The notes: generated from the letters alone by a model not told the origin. A DNA stretch of 64,000 nt from Pisolithus tinctorius (GCA_024663395.1 JANFAH010000013.1:248001-312000), one strand, 5' to 3'; counted from the first letter of the stretch, positions 44,202-55,671 are shown. Program-made: numbers and translations.

Positions 44202-46009
44202 TGTGAGTCATAGTGTGGTTCAGTGGTGGAAACCAACCAACACAAAAGACAATAAGAGCAAGTGGTGGTGTGCCTACATGGCACCTAGATGGTAGAACCT
44301 TTTGTCTGGGTGGGTTTTTTGAGCTACAACACTCAAAGATGAGTGCTGAGTGTTGGGGGTGTTCCTGACAAAGAGGGAGCAAGAATGTGATAGAATTACA
44401 ATGGGGTAGACTGCTGTCAGCCTGCAGAAGGATGGATGATGACTTAATTTGATGTCCTAAGCTGCACTGAGCTCATGGAGGACTTGGAGCAAAGTAGATT
44501 GATGATAGACATAATAGATGGAGTAGATGATAGTTAGACCCTTAATAAAGTCTCAACTATTGAAGCTGATGAATGAATTACTGAGAGATGATGAATTGTG
44601 AGCAAGAGGGGCTCTCTGATGTCTTATTTTTTTTTGCTATCTAAGTACAGTGATTTATATACAGTACAGGGGCATTGCCTATAGAAAACAAGGTGAAAAT
44701 GCTTGGTAAGTGATTGGTAAGTGATAAGTAAGGAATGTAAGTGGTGGGTAATTGTCTTAGAAAGCATTGGTGAGCATTGGTAAGGATAAGTAATCCAAAA
44801 AGCAAAGAATCAGTAAGCAAAGTCAAAAGATTGGTAAGTATTGGCAGTAGGTGAGTCAAGGACAGTCAGAATGTCAAGGTATGAGTCAAATAATGTCAGG
44901 AACTGGGAAAGCGAACTGGAATCACATTAGGGGGAGGCTGTGCATGTCACATCTTGAAGAGATCACTTCTAGGCCAAAGTGGGATGACAGAGGGGCAGCA
45001 CCAATCTGATGCTGATATAGTACATCCAAAAGCAGACAGGGTGAGTCAGATGTCAACAGGGGTCAAGCTTTGGGGGTCTGTGGAGTGACAGGAGCATAGG
45101 GGATTGCAACTTTCCCCCCCTCCAAACTGTCCTCTCAGTGAAGCAAATAAAAACTTCATGAATGAGGCTCTGTTGGAAGAGAGGATGAAGGGGGAGCATC
45201 TTCTGCTGTATCTTGCAACAAGGAGGCAAGATGTGCATCATACTCATCATGGATGCAATCAGGGAGAGTGGAGAACAGTAGATTATACTGTAGCTGTCAC
45301 AATTTTGGAAGAATGATGGATGAGATTGGTATGAAGATGTTGCAGGGAGCAGGGAGGAAGGATCCATATGCTTCTTGGACTGGAGAGACTGAAAAGGCCA
45401 CATAAGACCTTTCTAAGTGAATGACAGACCTGAGGCAACCAAAGAATGTCCCCCTAGAGGTCATACTGACAAAAAGAATGCACTGTCCAAGCTGTATGGG
45501 CTGAGAGGGGGCTGACAAGGATGGGATGTACCAGGACACTTCAGGACAGAAGCTGGTAGGAACTCCTGGTAGATATACATAGCCATGGTACCTAGCAAAG
45601 GGGACAAGCAAAATGATTGATGTGGAGGTGGCCATATCAGAAGAATTAGTGAAATGAGCATCTTTTGGAGGGAGTGCTGTAGAAATGTGTGGAGTGCACA
45701 GATCCTTTCCAATTTTGGAAGGTAGGATCACATGGCTGAGCACTACAAGCAAGTGTGGGAATGGTGTCAGTATCTGCCAAAATGGCAGAGATATGTCAAA
45801 AACTGGAATGCCATACATGGGTGCTTAAGAACTTTTATTGGCACTTAACTCACTTCCATCCTTTTTCTTTGGCATTGAAAACTTGTTCTTGTGCAAAGGA
45901 TGACTGCCAACATTCCTGGGAGTCATTCTATGCATGAGGGCTATGGTCTTCATCTCCATTCATCAGCAGTATCTATGTCCACCTCACCAAACACCATTGG
46001 TGTGTGACA
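44202..46009 (-). mobile_element. Family-C LTR, copy B (1808 bp) inside the Helitron gene
   Basis: Minus strand TGTCACACACC...GACTCACA, flanked by ATGG duplicates (44198-44201 and 46010-46013). Removing it restores the Helitron frame exactly. GTATATAAA is on the minus strand at 44654-44662. It is collinear with copy A (25597-28247). The length is unusual for a fungal Ty3 LTR. No internal element was found, so both copies are solo. Confidence 0.82.
45156..45818 (-). pseudogene. Conserved ORF inside family-C LTR, copy B
   Basis: 221 codons in one frame from MYGIPVFDISLPFWQ (45818) to ...PTEPHS and TGA (45156-45158). It is interrupted by a single TGA at 45295-45297, where copy A has CGA (LRQLQ). 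Shared segments with copy A include YLPGVPTSF, SLSAPS, SMTSRGTFFG, EAYGSFLPAPC and LPDCIHD. No known domain is recognised. The single CpG-type stop suggests it was intact when inserted. Confidence 0.6.
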
Positions 46010-47419
46010 ATGGCTATCCATGATATTGGTGTCATTGATCACAGTCACCTACATTGGCCCAGGGAAATTGCCAGAAGGATGGCTTCATAGTACCTTTCAC
46101 ATGCATCACAAGGCTGTCAGAGACACACTGCTGTGGTTGAAAAAGACCAATCCAAAGTACTATGGTGATATCAAAATTTCCTTGCAGCAGCTGGATGCAT
46201 TTCCAACAGATGATGTACCATTGGAGATAAGTAGTGTCATATGACAGTCAGAGTACATCCATATAGTGGATGAGGAGGGTGAGGGCTATGTGCTGATGGA
46301 TGATGATGAAGGTACAAGCTCACATCAACCTCCCTGTAATGGCACTCAGCAAGAATTGCATAGTGGAAACCAATGACATTACAGGACAGCCCACAAATGA
46401 TGGTGCCACACTGTGTGTGGTTCCTTTGCAAGTCTCAGGGACAATCAATACTGATCTCTCCACATTGAGTGTGAAAGAGTTGATGACATGGGGACTTGTC
46501 AACCTATGGGGTGAGGGTCAAGAGGGATGGTATGCAGTTAAACACAGAGGTGAACCTGTCTCTGATTTCAGATGGCTGCAGCAGAGACTGCATATCCTGC
46601 AACCTGCAGATAGCAAGTGAGATTTCTTTGAGAAGGCATATCCCTGTCTGTTTCCCTATGGCAAGGGGGGCATAGAGCACACACAACCAGTCCCAATAGA
46701 TTTTGTGGAACATGTCAGATGAGCCCTGGAATACCATGATCACTGCTTCCAAAGACATGTGACATTTGCATTCATGATGTTTGCCATTGCTCAACATTGA
46801 CAGGTGCTGGGATCAGCCAGATTACAGATGCAGCATATAGGTTTTAACAGGGACATGCTTCCTTTATCCACTATTTCATTGGCTAGCATGCAGCAAGCAG
46901 TAAGGGAGGAGGAACAGCACTGGCATATAAGTGATCCTGAAATCCAACTACTGTGGCAGCATCTTTATGCCACTGCTGGCTGGGTACAGGGATCCAATCA
47001 CAGTCACTACCAACTGTGAAGTCAGATATGGGCAATGTCCATCATGTTCAACCCAGCTAGTTTATGGTTAACAATCAACCCATGCAATCTTCATGATCCC
47101 ATTGTGCAGATCTTTGCAGGGGAACACATTGATATGGATAACTTCCTTGCCACTATCAGACCATCAAAAGAGAAGTGCACTGAAAACACTGCAGGGGACC
47201 CATACACAGCTGCCAAATTTTTTCACTTTGCAATCAAGACTATCATCCAAATACTGTTTGTCACCATGACACCATACAGCATGCATTGTCAAAAGGGTAT
47301 CTTCAGTTTTGTGAGGGTTTACTTTCATCAGTTTGCTCACAACATTGGCTTTACAATCCTTCACAGTGCATTCAGCAGCACAAAGCAGTTGGCACTCACA
47401 AAAATGTCATGATTGGTCA

Positions 47420-48033
47420 CACAAGGTACTTGTGCCAAATTTTACTCTGCTTGGCATTCATTAGCAGTGTTAATGACTACATTCTATTGCTAGCTATGTA
47501 TTAGACTAGTATTCATAGTGGTATGTACTTTTAGATCCTGGAAAGTTAGTGACAATTACATTACTGAAGTTAGGCTGCCTGTCTAAGTTAGAAGATGATG
47601 CAATGTGTGATGGGTCAAATGTGTTACAGGAAATATCATATTGTTGCTGTGAGAAATGAGGGGTGGCATATAACTCATGATAAAATTATGAGACCAGTGA
47701 GTTCCCAAGTGTTGATTGCTAAGTGTCTGACAGGCAACCTTGAATGTTAATTTGTTAGTTACAGTGACTTCCAAAATTGTAGGGAGTGACATTCATGTTT
47801 TCAATGATCTCACTCATTTCTCAAAAAAAAATGTGAGGAAGTAGTAGATATTGCAAAACTGCTGACTGCACTGTGAGAGATAGTACATAACTGCAATCAT
47901 TATGTGATATTGTATGTTTGTGCAGTCAACTGAGTACACACCTTCAAATGATACAATGTCTACACCAGAAAGGTTGTGCTGGACCAGTATAGAACTCATG
48001 CTTTATATGTACAGTTAAATGTTTGGGTGTATG
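47420..48033. other. AT-rich spacer
   Basis: No gene recognised. It follows the point where the Helitron similarity fades. Confidence 0.4.
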
Positions 48034-48522
48034 TTATGCTTCCTGTTCTTTGCCCTTCAAGGTGATTAGGAGCTCCCAACCATCCTCCAACCATTTCCTA
48101 TTCAGCCATGCACAGTTATTTGTATCATGATTGCCCACATGACAGTACCTGTATGGGTACATCATGTTCACAAGGATGATGGGGTCTTCCCAGTTTGGGG
48201 CACCATACTTTCCATTAACATGCATAATGGATTTCTTAGTGCTCCACACCTCCCCCCATTCCACAATCATGCTCATATCCTCATCCATGATACTCCCAAG
48301 ATGCTCATAGTTTGCTGGGTCAGCAAGATAGACCTTGAGGCCCATCTTATCTTTTCCATTTGTGGTGAATAGGGGAGATTCCTTGACCCAATTCACATTG
48401 AGGCCAAAGAACCAACTGACAAACATCAATTCCATAATCTCCAATCCAGTCTCCTCACAAACAGTCAGAAGGGACCTCAGAAAACATTCATTCAAGGCTG
48501 TAACAAAAGAAGAATAAACCAC
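48034..48522 (-). CDS. Uninterrupted ORF, unidentified fungal protein (162 aa)
   Basis: One of the few open frames here longer than 150 codons with no break and good protein-like composition. It has a helical start (FVTALNECFLRSLLTVCEET), then VYLADPANYEHLGSIMDEDM, VNGKYGAPNWEDPIILVNMM, YPYRYCHVGNHDTNNCAWLN, and a C-terminal KWLEDGWELLITLKGKEQEA. It could be an internal or last exon of a longer gene, because the start lies close to a possible acceptor. I do not recognise the family. There is no signal peptide or membrane segment. It may have escaped decay or may be a fragment that happens to be open. Confidence 0.45.
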   Translation of the reverse strand: MVYSSFVTALNECFLRSLLTVCEETGLEIMELMFVSWFFGLNVNWVKESPLFTTNGKDKMGLKVYLADPANYEHLGSIMDEDMSMIVEWGEVWSTKKSIMHVNGKYGAPNWEDPIILVNMMYPYRYCHVGNHDTNNCAWLNRKWLEDGWELLITLKGKEQEA

Positions 48523-48539
48523 ACCTTTTTATAATTCAC

Positions 48540-49000
48540 AGTAAGAAGCAGTTGGCCTTTGCTCTGAAATACAAAGAATGGACTGTGGAGGACTGTAGAA
48601 GGGTTATCTGGTCAGATGAGACCAAAATCAATAGGATTGGGGTAGATGGGAAGGTTTGGGTGTGGAAACAGGCAGGAGAGGGGGGCTTATTGAAAGAGAG
48701 ATGTCCTGAAATACAATTTACAACTGTTCCCCATCCATCAGGACATCATTTGAGTCCATCCCAAATTGTCATCCACATGCAGCACATCCAGAAATGGGTG
48801 ATCTTGCTGCTGTCCAAAAGTGTTTGACACTGTTCTGCATATCATAACCAACCTCCAGAACTGGAAAAATGGTGGGAAATGGTCAATGAATTCTTGTATA
48901 TGATGTGCTATTTTGATGAAATCATCCACCAGACTATTGTTCCAATTCATGGTACAGCCTAATAGCCCTTATTTGACACCACAGCAGGAGATGTGCTTTC
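48540..49000 (+). pseudogene. Tc1/mariner transposase fragment (DDE_3-like)
   Basis: FALKYKEWTVEDCRRVIWSD followed by ETKINRIGVDGKVWVWKQAG is the first part of a fungal Tc1-like DDE catalytic domain. The Asp of WSDETKIN is the first catalytic residue. Downstream the similarity fades, and stops appear from about 48828. The second Asp and third acidic residue were not located. The helix-turn-helix N-terminus is missing. It lies about 1 kb from hairpin element M2, a possible substrate of related transposases, but the relation is not proven. Confidence 0.72.
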
Positions 49001-49546
49001 CTTGGACAGAGAGCAGGCTAGCCTACATGCAGCCATCAAGGGTGTTTTGTGCTGCAAATTGTTGTGGGTGTGGGATTTTATAATTTAATTGTATATGCCT
49101 TTATGAATACTAATTCAAATTACATAAAATTTTTTTGATGGATAGTCCTGTGCAAATGGCTTATGTCATCAACTTACACTTATTGAGTGCCTCTGCAAGC
49201 TCTACAGGCATTGCTGTTCCCATAAGGAATATGAAATCAGAGAAACCAGTGGGCCAAGAAGGAAAACAGAAGGCAGAATCTCATATTCCTGAGCAGAAAT
49301 CATGTGACTCCACAGAGGTGGAGCAATGAGGAGATAGAAAGGGTAGGAAGACAGTAGATGCAACAACCCCTGAGCTCAGGCATCAAAGTTGGAACAGACC
49401 CTGAGTTCAACAAAGTGACAGAGAAGTAAGCAATGTCCTGGGCCACACTGATCTGACTCAAATAACCAACCACATAGTGATTGGAAGCACACAAAGGGCC
49501 CAAAATCAGAAGTGATCTCTATTGGAAGGAATAACCTGTCCACCTA
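49001..49546. other. Spacer left of M2
   Basis: Only a 64-codon frame (49135-49329) without known motifs. Confidence 0.4.
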
Positions 49547-50684
49547 CAGTGAGGGACAAAAGTGTTGCAATGTTTGTGAGGTGTGACTTGTTGCTGATGT
49601 AGCTTGAGCTATTCTGCACAGATAATCATGATACCTATACCATTGGAAAGGGGGGACTCTAAGCTTTCCAGAGAACTAGGGTTCAGTCAAAACAAAGCAA
49701 TACATGCTGAGATACACCCTATTCTTTCTGAAAAGTGTGTTGCAATGCTTTTGTCCCTGACTGGTGAAATCATGAGATGTGACCTTTTGATGGGATTGAG
49801 GGCATGGAGGATGGGAAAAAATGATTACATAATAAACCACATGATCATCCAGATGATTTGTCAGCATGCAAACAATGACAAACATTGGACTTGTACCATT
49901 AATCCTCCCTCTTTTACCACAACTCATGAAATCATCTCTCTAGCTCACATGGTCATTTTCTCAAGGAATTCTTATCAAATACTGGTGTCCACCACAGTGC
50001 CATCAGTATAACATGCTCTCAGAACCATCAGTCCCTTAAAAAACCTGCTGTCAGTCATTTCCTGGACTGTTTCCCTCCCCCATGCCTGATGTGTTCTGGG
50101 ACTAATCAGTACTTGGAAGGCTGAAAATGTCCCAGAACACATCAGGCATGGGGGAGGGAAACAGTCCAGGAAATGACTGACAGCAGGTTTTTTAAGGGAC
50201 TGATGGTTCTGAGAGCATGTTATACTGATGGCACTGTGGTGGACACCAGTATTTGATAAGAATTCCTTGAGAAAATGACCATGTGAGCTAGAGAGATGAT
50301 TTCATGAGTTGTGGTAAAAGAGGGAGGATTAATGGTACAAGTCCAATGTTTGTCATTGTTTGCATGCTGACAAATCATCTGGATGATCATGTGGTTTATT
50401 ATGTAATCATTTTTTCCCATCCTCCATGCCCTCAATCCCATCAAAAGGTCACATCTCATGATTTCACCAGTCAGGGACAAAAGCATTGCAACACACTTTT
50501 CAGAAAGAATAGGGTGTATCTCAGCATGTATTGCTTTGTTTTGACTGAACCCTAGTTCTCTGGAAAGCTTAGAGTCCCCCCTTTCCAATGGTATAGGTAC
50601 CATGATTATCTGTGCAGAATAGCTCAAGCTACATCAGCAACAAGTCACACCTCACAAACATTGCAACACTTTTGTCCTTCACTG
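49547..50684. mobile_element. Tc1/mariner-type hairpin element M2 (about 558-bp arms, 28-nt loop)
   Basis: CAGTGAGGGACAAAAGTG... to its reverse complement ...CACTG, flanked by TA (49545-49546, 50685-50686). The left arm ends near 50104 and the right arm starts near 50130, so almost the whole element is a perfect foldback. It shares the outer ~480 bp of each arm with M1 but lacks M1's centre. No transposase is encoded. Confidence 0.9.
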
Positions 50685-50879
50685 TAATTCACCAATGGTG
50701 GAGTGGGAAACTTGGAGTCAGCACTTATGGGCAATGGTTTAGTCATATTGCAGGTCTCATGTTGCATGCTGATGCGATTTGAGCTCAGTTTGCCATCATA
50801 GGATCTTAAAGCTGTGAACTACATGTTGAAAGCAATCCTCAGGATTACATTTATACACAGAGTTGGCCACTTATCATTG

Positions 50880-52323
50880 AGTTTTGATATGACCAGAACT
50901 CAAAGTCAATCCAGAACCTGGTTTCCAAGATCAAGGATGCACTTGCAGAAGGTTGTGCAGTGTTGGTACATGGTTGGGAACCACAGCCACCCCTCAACTT
51001 CACCATAGGAGATGTATCATTATACAGACCTTTGCTCTACCAAAGAGTTGATGTGCAAGGTGAGTATGATTGATCTCTGCACATATGGTATGCTGACAAT
51101 AACAGATGCTTACCTATAGGCTACCCAACAGTGGAAATGAGTGCCAGATTTGAGCAGTGTTCATAAAAACATCACTGGCATGGAATTCATGCAGCTGGCA
51201 AGGGACCCCAAGGCCTACTTGACCTTCCAAATACACAGCTGGATGTTCCAATATTTCTCATGTATGTTGAGATGTCCAACACTCTAACTAAAACAGGATG
51301 ACTGATGGAAATCACACAGGACTTTAATGGACAATGTAAATGCAATGTCCACAAATGTGAATGAGGTCTACTTGGGAAAGACTGGCAAGAATCAGCACAA
51401 GGAATACTATGGACAGCAGACAATGCATGGGGATGCAGAGAAGTTGCATGGATGGGACCTGCTTACCAATGGTGGAATTTTAATGTATCCCCACCATGAT
51501 GCAGATGGTCTTTCTACCTATGTAACTGTTAGGTCTGGATCCAAAATTTGGTGCTTTATCAATTCCCCTGGGAGCAGTCAATTGCCTAAGGAGCAACTTT
51601 TCAAGGCTTGGGATGGGATATTTAGGGACAACATCAAGCTGGGATTCATGGAGTACAATGTGGCAACAGTGGTGTTAGAAAGAGGTGATATGCTGTGAGT
51701 TTCAATGATATAAACTGCAAGCTATTGAAGGCTGACTATCCCATTCTCAGAATACAACCTCCTGGAGCATATTACATGGTTTTCACACCCCAGGATAGCC
51801 TGACATCTGGTGGGCACTTCTTATCATACTCCAGCTTCCATCTGGCCCAATTGGCCATTCAGTATGACTGTTCAAAATGTGAAGATGGGGAGACAGAAAG
51901 TGGGGAGCTGTCAACAAATGTTGTCCATCCATCCATCCATCATTACATTACACAGATGGTGCTGGAATTGCCTGAGATGGCACAATCAGCAAGGGGTAAG
52001 TGCCACAGAGGGACTCAACATCACTCTGACACTCCATCAGCAAAGAAATTCTGCCAAAGAGCCTTGCTTGCTCTGATTACATTCATGGAGCAATTGGAGG
52101 TTCACACATCATGGGAACACAGTTGCCATGTGCCTCACATGGCACCAACAGATATCATGTGAAAAGAGACCATCAGGGAACTAGAGAGGCACAGAAAGTT
52201 ATTCAAGCTTTGAAAGCTATATTGAAAGTGCAGAATGCTGCTGAGGGGCTTGAAGTGGGACCATGGTGGGATCCAGGACCAGTCTGTGACATCAGTGGAT
52301 TATCAGATGGAAGTATTTTGTAA
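50880..52323 (+). pseudogene. JmjC-type protein, one expected iron ligand missing
   Basis: An N-terminal part (about 50910-51060) reads KIKDALAEGCAVLVHGWEPQ. The catalytic region follows: LHGWDLLTNGGILMYPHHDA, then DGLSTYVTVRSGSKIWCF (about 51450-51555) with the His-x-Asp iron-binding pair. The exon ends VVLERGDML. A 56-bp intron at 51695-51750 (GTGAGT ... CTGAC branch ... TCTCAG) joins in phase to IQPPGAYYMVFTPQDSLTSG. The third iron ligand, expected as His in the P-G-x-x-H-x-V-x-T block, is Tyr here. The protein continues to 52162 or beyond. Stops occur between the N-terminal part and 51327. The family is multi-copy in mushrooms. Without the His, demethylase or hydroxylase activity is unlikely. 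Confidence 0.78.
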
Positions 52324-52449
52324 ATAAATGTGCTATAGTGGTTTGATGATGTTTCAAAACCTTCAGTGGACTTCTACATTTTTACTTCAGGGGAAATGCT
52401 GTAATAAACAGTCCTGACACCTGAAATAAGTGAACTAAACAACTGAAAC

Positions 52450-54195
52450 CAAAACCATATACCTGAGAAACAAATAATAAACACTACCAAAATCAAAAAA
52501 AATCAAAACCAAAACACCAATGAGAGAGTGGAAACTTAGTTTATGAGGTTTTTCTAACTCCCACAAAACCTGGATTACCCAGACACAAAACCTCAAACCA
52601 TACTACACATGACATCTAGAAACAAAAATACCAGAATACCACCTTGGGCTGTCTTTAGTTCCCTTGACAGTCACACCAGGGCAGTGGTGGCACCCACTGC
52701 TAGATGCATGGGCACTAGCAGTCTAATCATGGACTCCAATCTGATTGTCACAAAGCCCCTGAGGCAAACCTTGACCTATGGGATCAGAGACTTTGCACCA
52801 GTAAGAGACAATCCCATACCAGTAGATAGAGTAGATACCAATGTACATAACAACAACATGAACCAAAATATCTACACCACTAATGACCATAACCCAACTA
52901 ACTCAAACCTCCCCAACCACAGTGAACAACACAAAATAACAACACCATATGACAAAACCCAAGAAAAAAAACTAAAAGGTACAAGAATTGCAATATTTAA
53001 CATGAAGGGTAGACAACAACATAATAATGAATCCCAATACAGAGACCTATCAACATAACACATTGTGCATAGCACTACAAGCAACCAAACTCAAACAAAC
53101 CAAAATCAACAACCTAACTGAACAAGAAACAACCAATGAAAGACTGATGACAAACCCACAAATAACCTGGGAAACTGAACAAAAAATAAAGACAATGAGT
53201 GAAGAGACCAAGAAACAAAAGAGCCAAATAAACAAGATGAAACAACAACTGAAATATACCCTAACAAAAAAACTCAGACAACTGCAAAAACCAGAAACAA
53301 CAACAGCCCAAACTGAACACATACTAGACACTATAGCCAATGTCCAAACCAAACTAAACAGCACCACAGAGAAATCCTATGGGCCACACAGCTCTCCAAG
53401 GAGGCAAGATTTGAAAAGGAAGGTGAAAACCAACTTGAAGTACTGGTATGCCCTAAACAAAGAAGTCAACACTCAAAACATGATATACTCCCTCAAGGAT
53501 GAAAATGGAACAATACAAAACAACACCCATAAAATGACCCAAATTGCACATGACTCCCACCAAAAACCACAAACCCTGGTACCATTGGATGCAGTGAGAC
53601 AAACCACTGTTGACCAGATGCTGGACCAAATCACAAACACCTTAAATGACCAACAAAGAAATTACATTGCAGAGTCCCTGACAAAACCAGATATCAAAAA
53701 AGCCCTCCAAAACAGTGAAAATGGAAAAGCCCCAAAGCTGGATGGTCTATCATACAAGTTCTACAAAACCTGGGAGAAAGACCCAGACATCCCAATGACT
53801 GAAATCCTAACCACAATCTACAATGTCATGAAAAACATGCAGTACTTGACCCTAACTTTGCAAAAGGAAACATGACTCTTCTCTACAAAAAGAAAGACAA
53901 AAAGAAAATTGGAAACTACTGCCCCATAACCCTACCAAATACAGACTATAAAATTATGACAAAAGCACTCACATCAGAAGTAGGCAAAGTGGCACAAACA
54001 CTCATTTGCCCAGATTAAGCTGGATTCATACCAAACTGTAGTATATATGACCACACTATGCTATCAAACCTGATAATATCACACTGTGAACAAACAAAAA
54101 TAAATGGATGCATGGTCTCTCTAGACCAGGAAAAGGCATAGTATGAGAAGATACCCCATGATTACCTATGGAAGGTACTTGAAATTTTTGAGTGC
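52450..54195 (+). mobile_element. Tad-like LINE remnant (endonuclease mostly deleted, RT truncated)
   Basis: A-rich, G-poor plus strand. The segment ending at 53053 finishes with GTRIAIFNMKGR, the first strand of an APE-type endonuclease. The next segment (53027-53875) is the linker between endonuclease and RT with TWETEQKIKTMSEETKKQ-like coiled-coil residues, then the RT entry KALQNSENGKAPKLDGLSYK. After a 1-nt shift near 53860, RT continues with MTLLYKKKDKKKIGNYCPIT, DYKIMTKALTS, AGFIPNCSIYD and VSLDQEKA-stop-YE, and it fades at about 54195 before the catalytic F-A-D-D box. So the endonuclease is internally deleted and the RT lacks its second half. No target duplication or poly-A tail was found. 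Confidence 0.85.
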
Positions 54196-54876
54196 TCTCA
54201 AGCACCCTGAGGAATTTTGCTGTCTCACAGCTCATCAGTGGACTTTCAAAGCCTTTTAAATATACCCATTGACATTAAGGTAGGCTTATAGCTTGTCAAT
54301 GATTGTGTCATTGGCTTAGCCATCATAACATCATATAGGTCAATCTGAATTAAAGCACATGATATAGCTGTAAGTGTTCATCCAATAGGATAAATAGTTT
54401 GTACATAGCCAAGAACATGTTCCCTAGGACTTTCCCACTAGTGTCATTTAAGGTTTGATGGATCACAATGTGATTGATATATGAAAACCTCAGAGTGAAG
54501 CCATGGTTATCCAGGAATAGTTCCATTCCTTAAGGATATTGCATGTATGCTGATTAGCAATGATGAACCCCAGATCCATTGGGGGGCCTAGAAAGGCCAA
54601 CAGGCTGTTAAGTCCTCATTCCTGCAGAATAAGCTCTGCATCATGTATAACTTTTGTGCAATTTTGATGAATTTCAGTTTGAATTCTATCATGTTCTAGA
54701 GGTAACTCCTGTGCAGACAGCATAGGGTTGTAAACTCTAGTAATAATATTCAACCACTCCTTGTTCCATTGCATAGCCAGGTTGCATAGATTACATGTAC
54801 ATTTTCTAGAAATGACCCATTGGCATTCTCAAGTAATGCTGTGCCTAGATCAAATAACCAGGCATTGTGCTCCATG
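54196..54876 (-). other. Possible decayed minus-strand gene, unidentified
   Basis: The minus strand about 54780-54480 translates into protein-like pieces (AMQWNKEWLNIITRVYNPML, then LPLEHDRIQTEIHQNCTKV and PPMDLGFIIANQHTCNILKE). They are separated by single stops and by a splice-like gap. I cannot name the family. Confidence 0.3.
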
Positions 54877-55610
54877 TGTCATGACTGTGTGTTCATCCTG
54901 CATCCTCACTAACTCTGCACCCTTTTCCACTGGTCGTTCACTCACTCTGCACCAACTCTGCCCACCTTCTATCATTTACAAACCATCTCCACTCTGACTG
55001 CTGTCAGACTTGTACTGCTCTTCAACCAGACCACACAGACCACTCTCTGAGGAGTCATGCAACTACTCTTTGGACTTCCCCCTGACAGCATCCAGTCAGG
55101 TACCCTGCAGCACATGCACCACATGGTCCAGCACCTGGACTGTTCCCTTTTTGAGGTGTTCTATGTTACCCATTCATATGTCCTCCATCTACCCTTCATT
55201 CATCATCTAGGAAGTTTTACTTGAAAATTTATGAGTCTCTGTATGTCAGTTCCAATCTGATTACTGTACCTCCATAGTAGTATAAAAGCATGTATCATAC
55301 TCTGCTGTTCTTCAGTACGAATATCGACTTAGTTCCTACTCCCTCTGTCTCTGTCTTCTGTCTGTCAGAGTTACCTCCAACTCTCTGTCTGTACTCTCCC
55401 TCTGAAATATGAGGGCTGAGATCATGCAAGGGGGTAGCACATGAACTAAACCTGACACCCTCACTCCACTCTGCCTTTGTCTTGGCAGACTTCATTCCTG
55501 CCAACACTCTGCCAGTTGGAGTTCTGTTTCTTTGTGTCAGACTTGCTTCTGAACCCTTCTCCAGACCTTGTCTAGCATCAGAGTTGGTCAGAGTAGGCCT
55601 GGACTTGACA
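54877..55610 (+). repeat. 5' LTR of element G, 734 bp
   Basis: TGTCATGACTG...GGACTTGACA. TATAAAA is at 55281-55287 and the putative start AGTACGAATAT at 55314-55324 (33 nt downstream). The block GAGGGCTGAGATCATGCAAG is shared with the solo LTR at 26483. Confidence 0.85.
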
Positions 55611-55612
55611 GT

Positions 55613-55623
55613 ATATTCATACT
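55613..55623 (+). promoter_or_regulatory. Element G primer-binding site, self-priming type
   Basis: ATATTCATACT, 2 nt after the LTR end. It is complementary to AGTACGAATAT (55314-55324) at 10 of 11 positions. The mismatch is a CpG-type change that still allows a G-U pair. Confidence 0.72.
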
Positions 55624-55671
55624 CACACTTGTACAATCTCATTTTCTGTCTTCCAAAAAACTTACACCATT

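Larger units (their letters stand above)
42640..47412 (+). pseudogene. Helitron transposase (Helitron-like N-terminal region), split by two LTRs
   Basis: Reading around the solo LTR 42677-43581 and the family-C LTR 44202-46009: SAQLEEEMVAPGTDTLEYNA, then LTFPEQLLIALLYPHVYVFK and MCGNVTTYELDMDG (the DUF6570-like block). The frame runs into the LTR at ...NLMPW and continues after it with LSMILVSLITVTYIGPGKLP, then WLKKTNPKYYGDIKISLQQL. Further parts are FFEKAYPCLFPYGKGG (about 46625), FQRHVTFAFMMFAIAQH, ASLWLTINPCNLHDPIVQIF (47057) and AAKFFHFAIKTIIQ (47211). Frame changes and stops are present. The catalytic HUH motif, Rep tyrosines and the helicase are not found, so the 3' part is missing. 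Helitrons transpose by rolling-circle replication. Confidence 0.85.

Noticed and set aside
48540..50684. One composite Tc1 element made of the transposase fragment and M2
   Set aside because: M2 has its own TA duplications and complete ends, so it is separate. No CAGTGAGGG end was seen near the transposase fragment.
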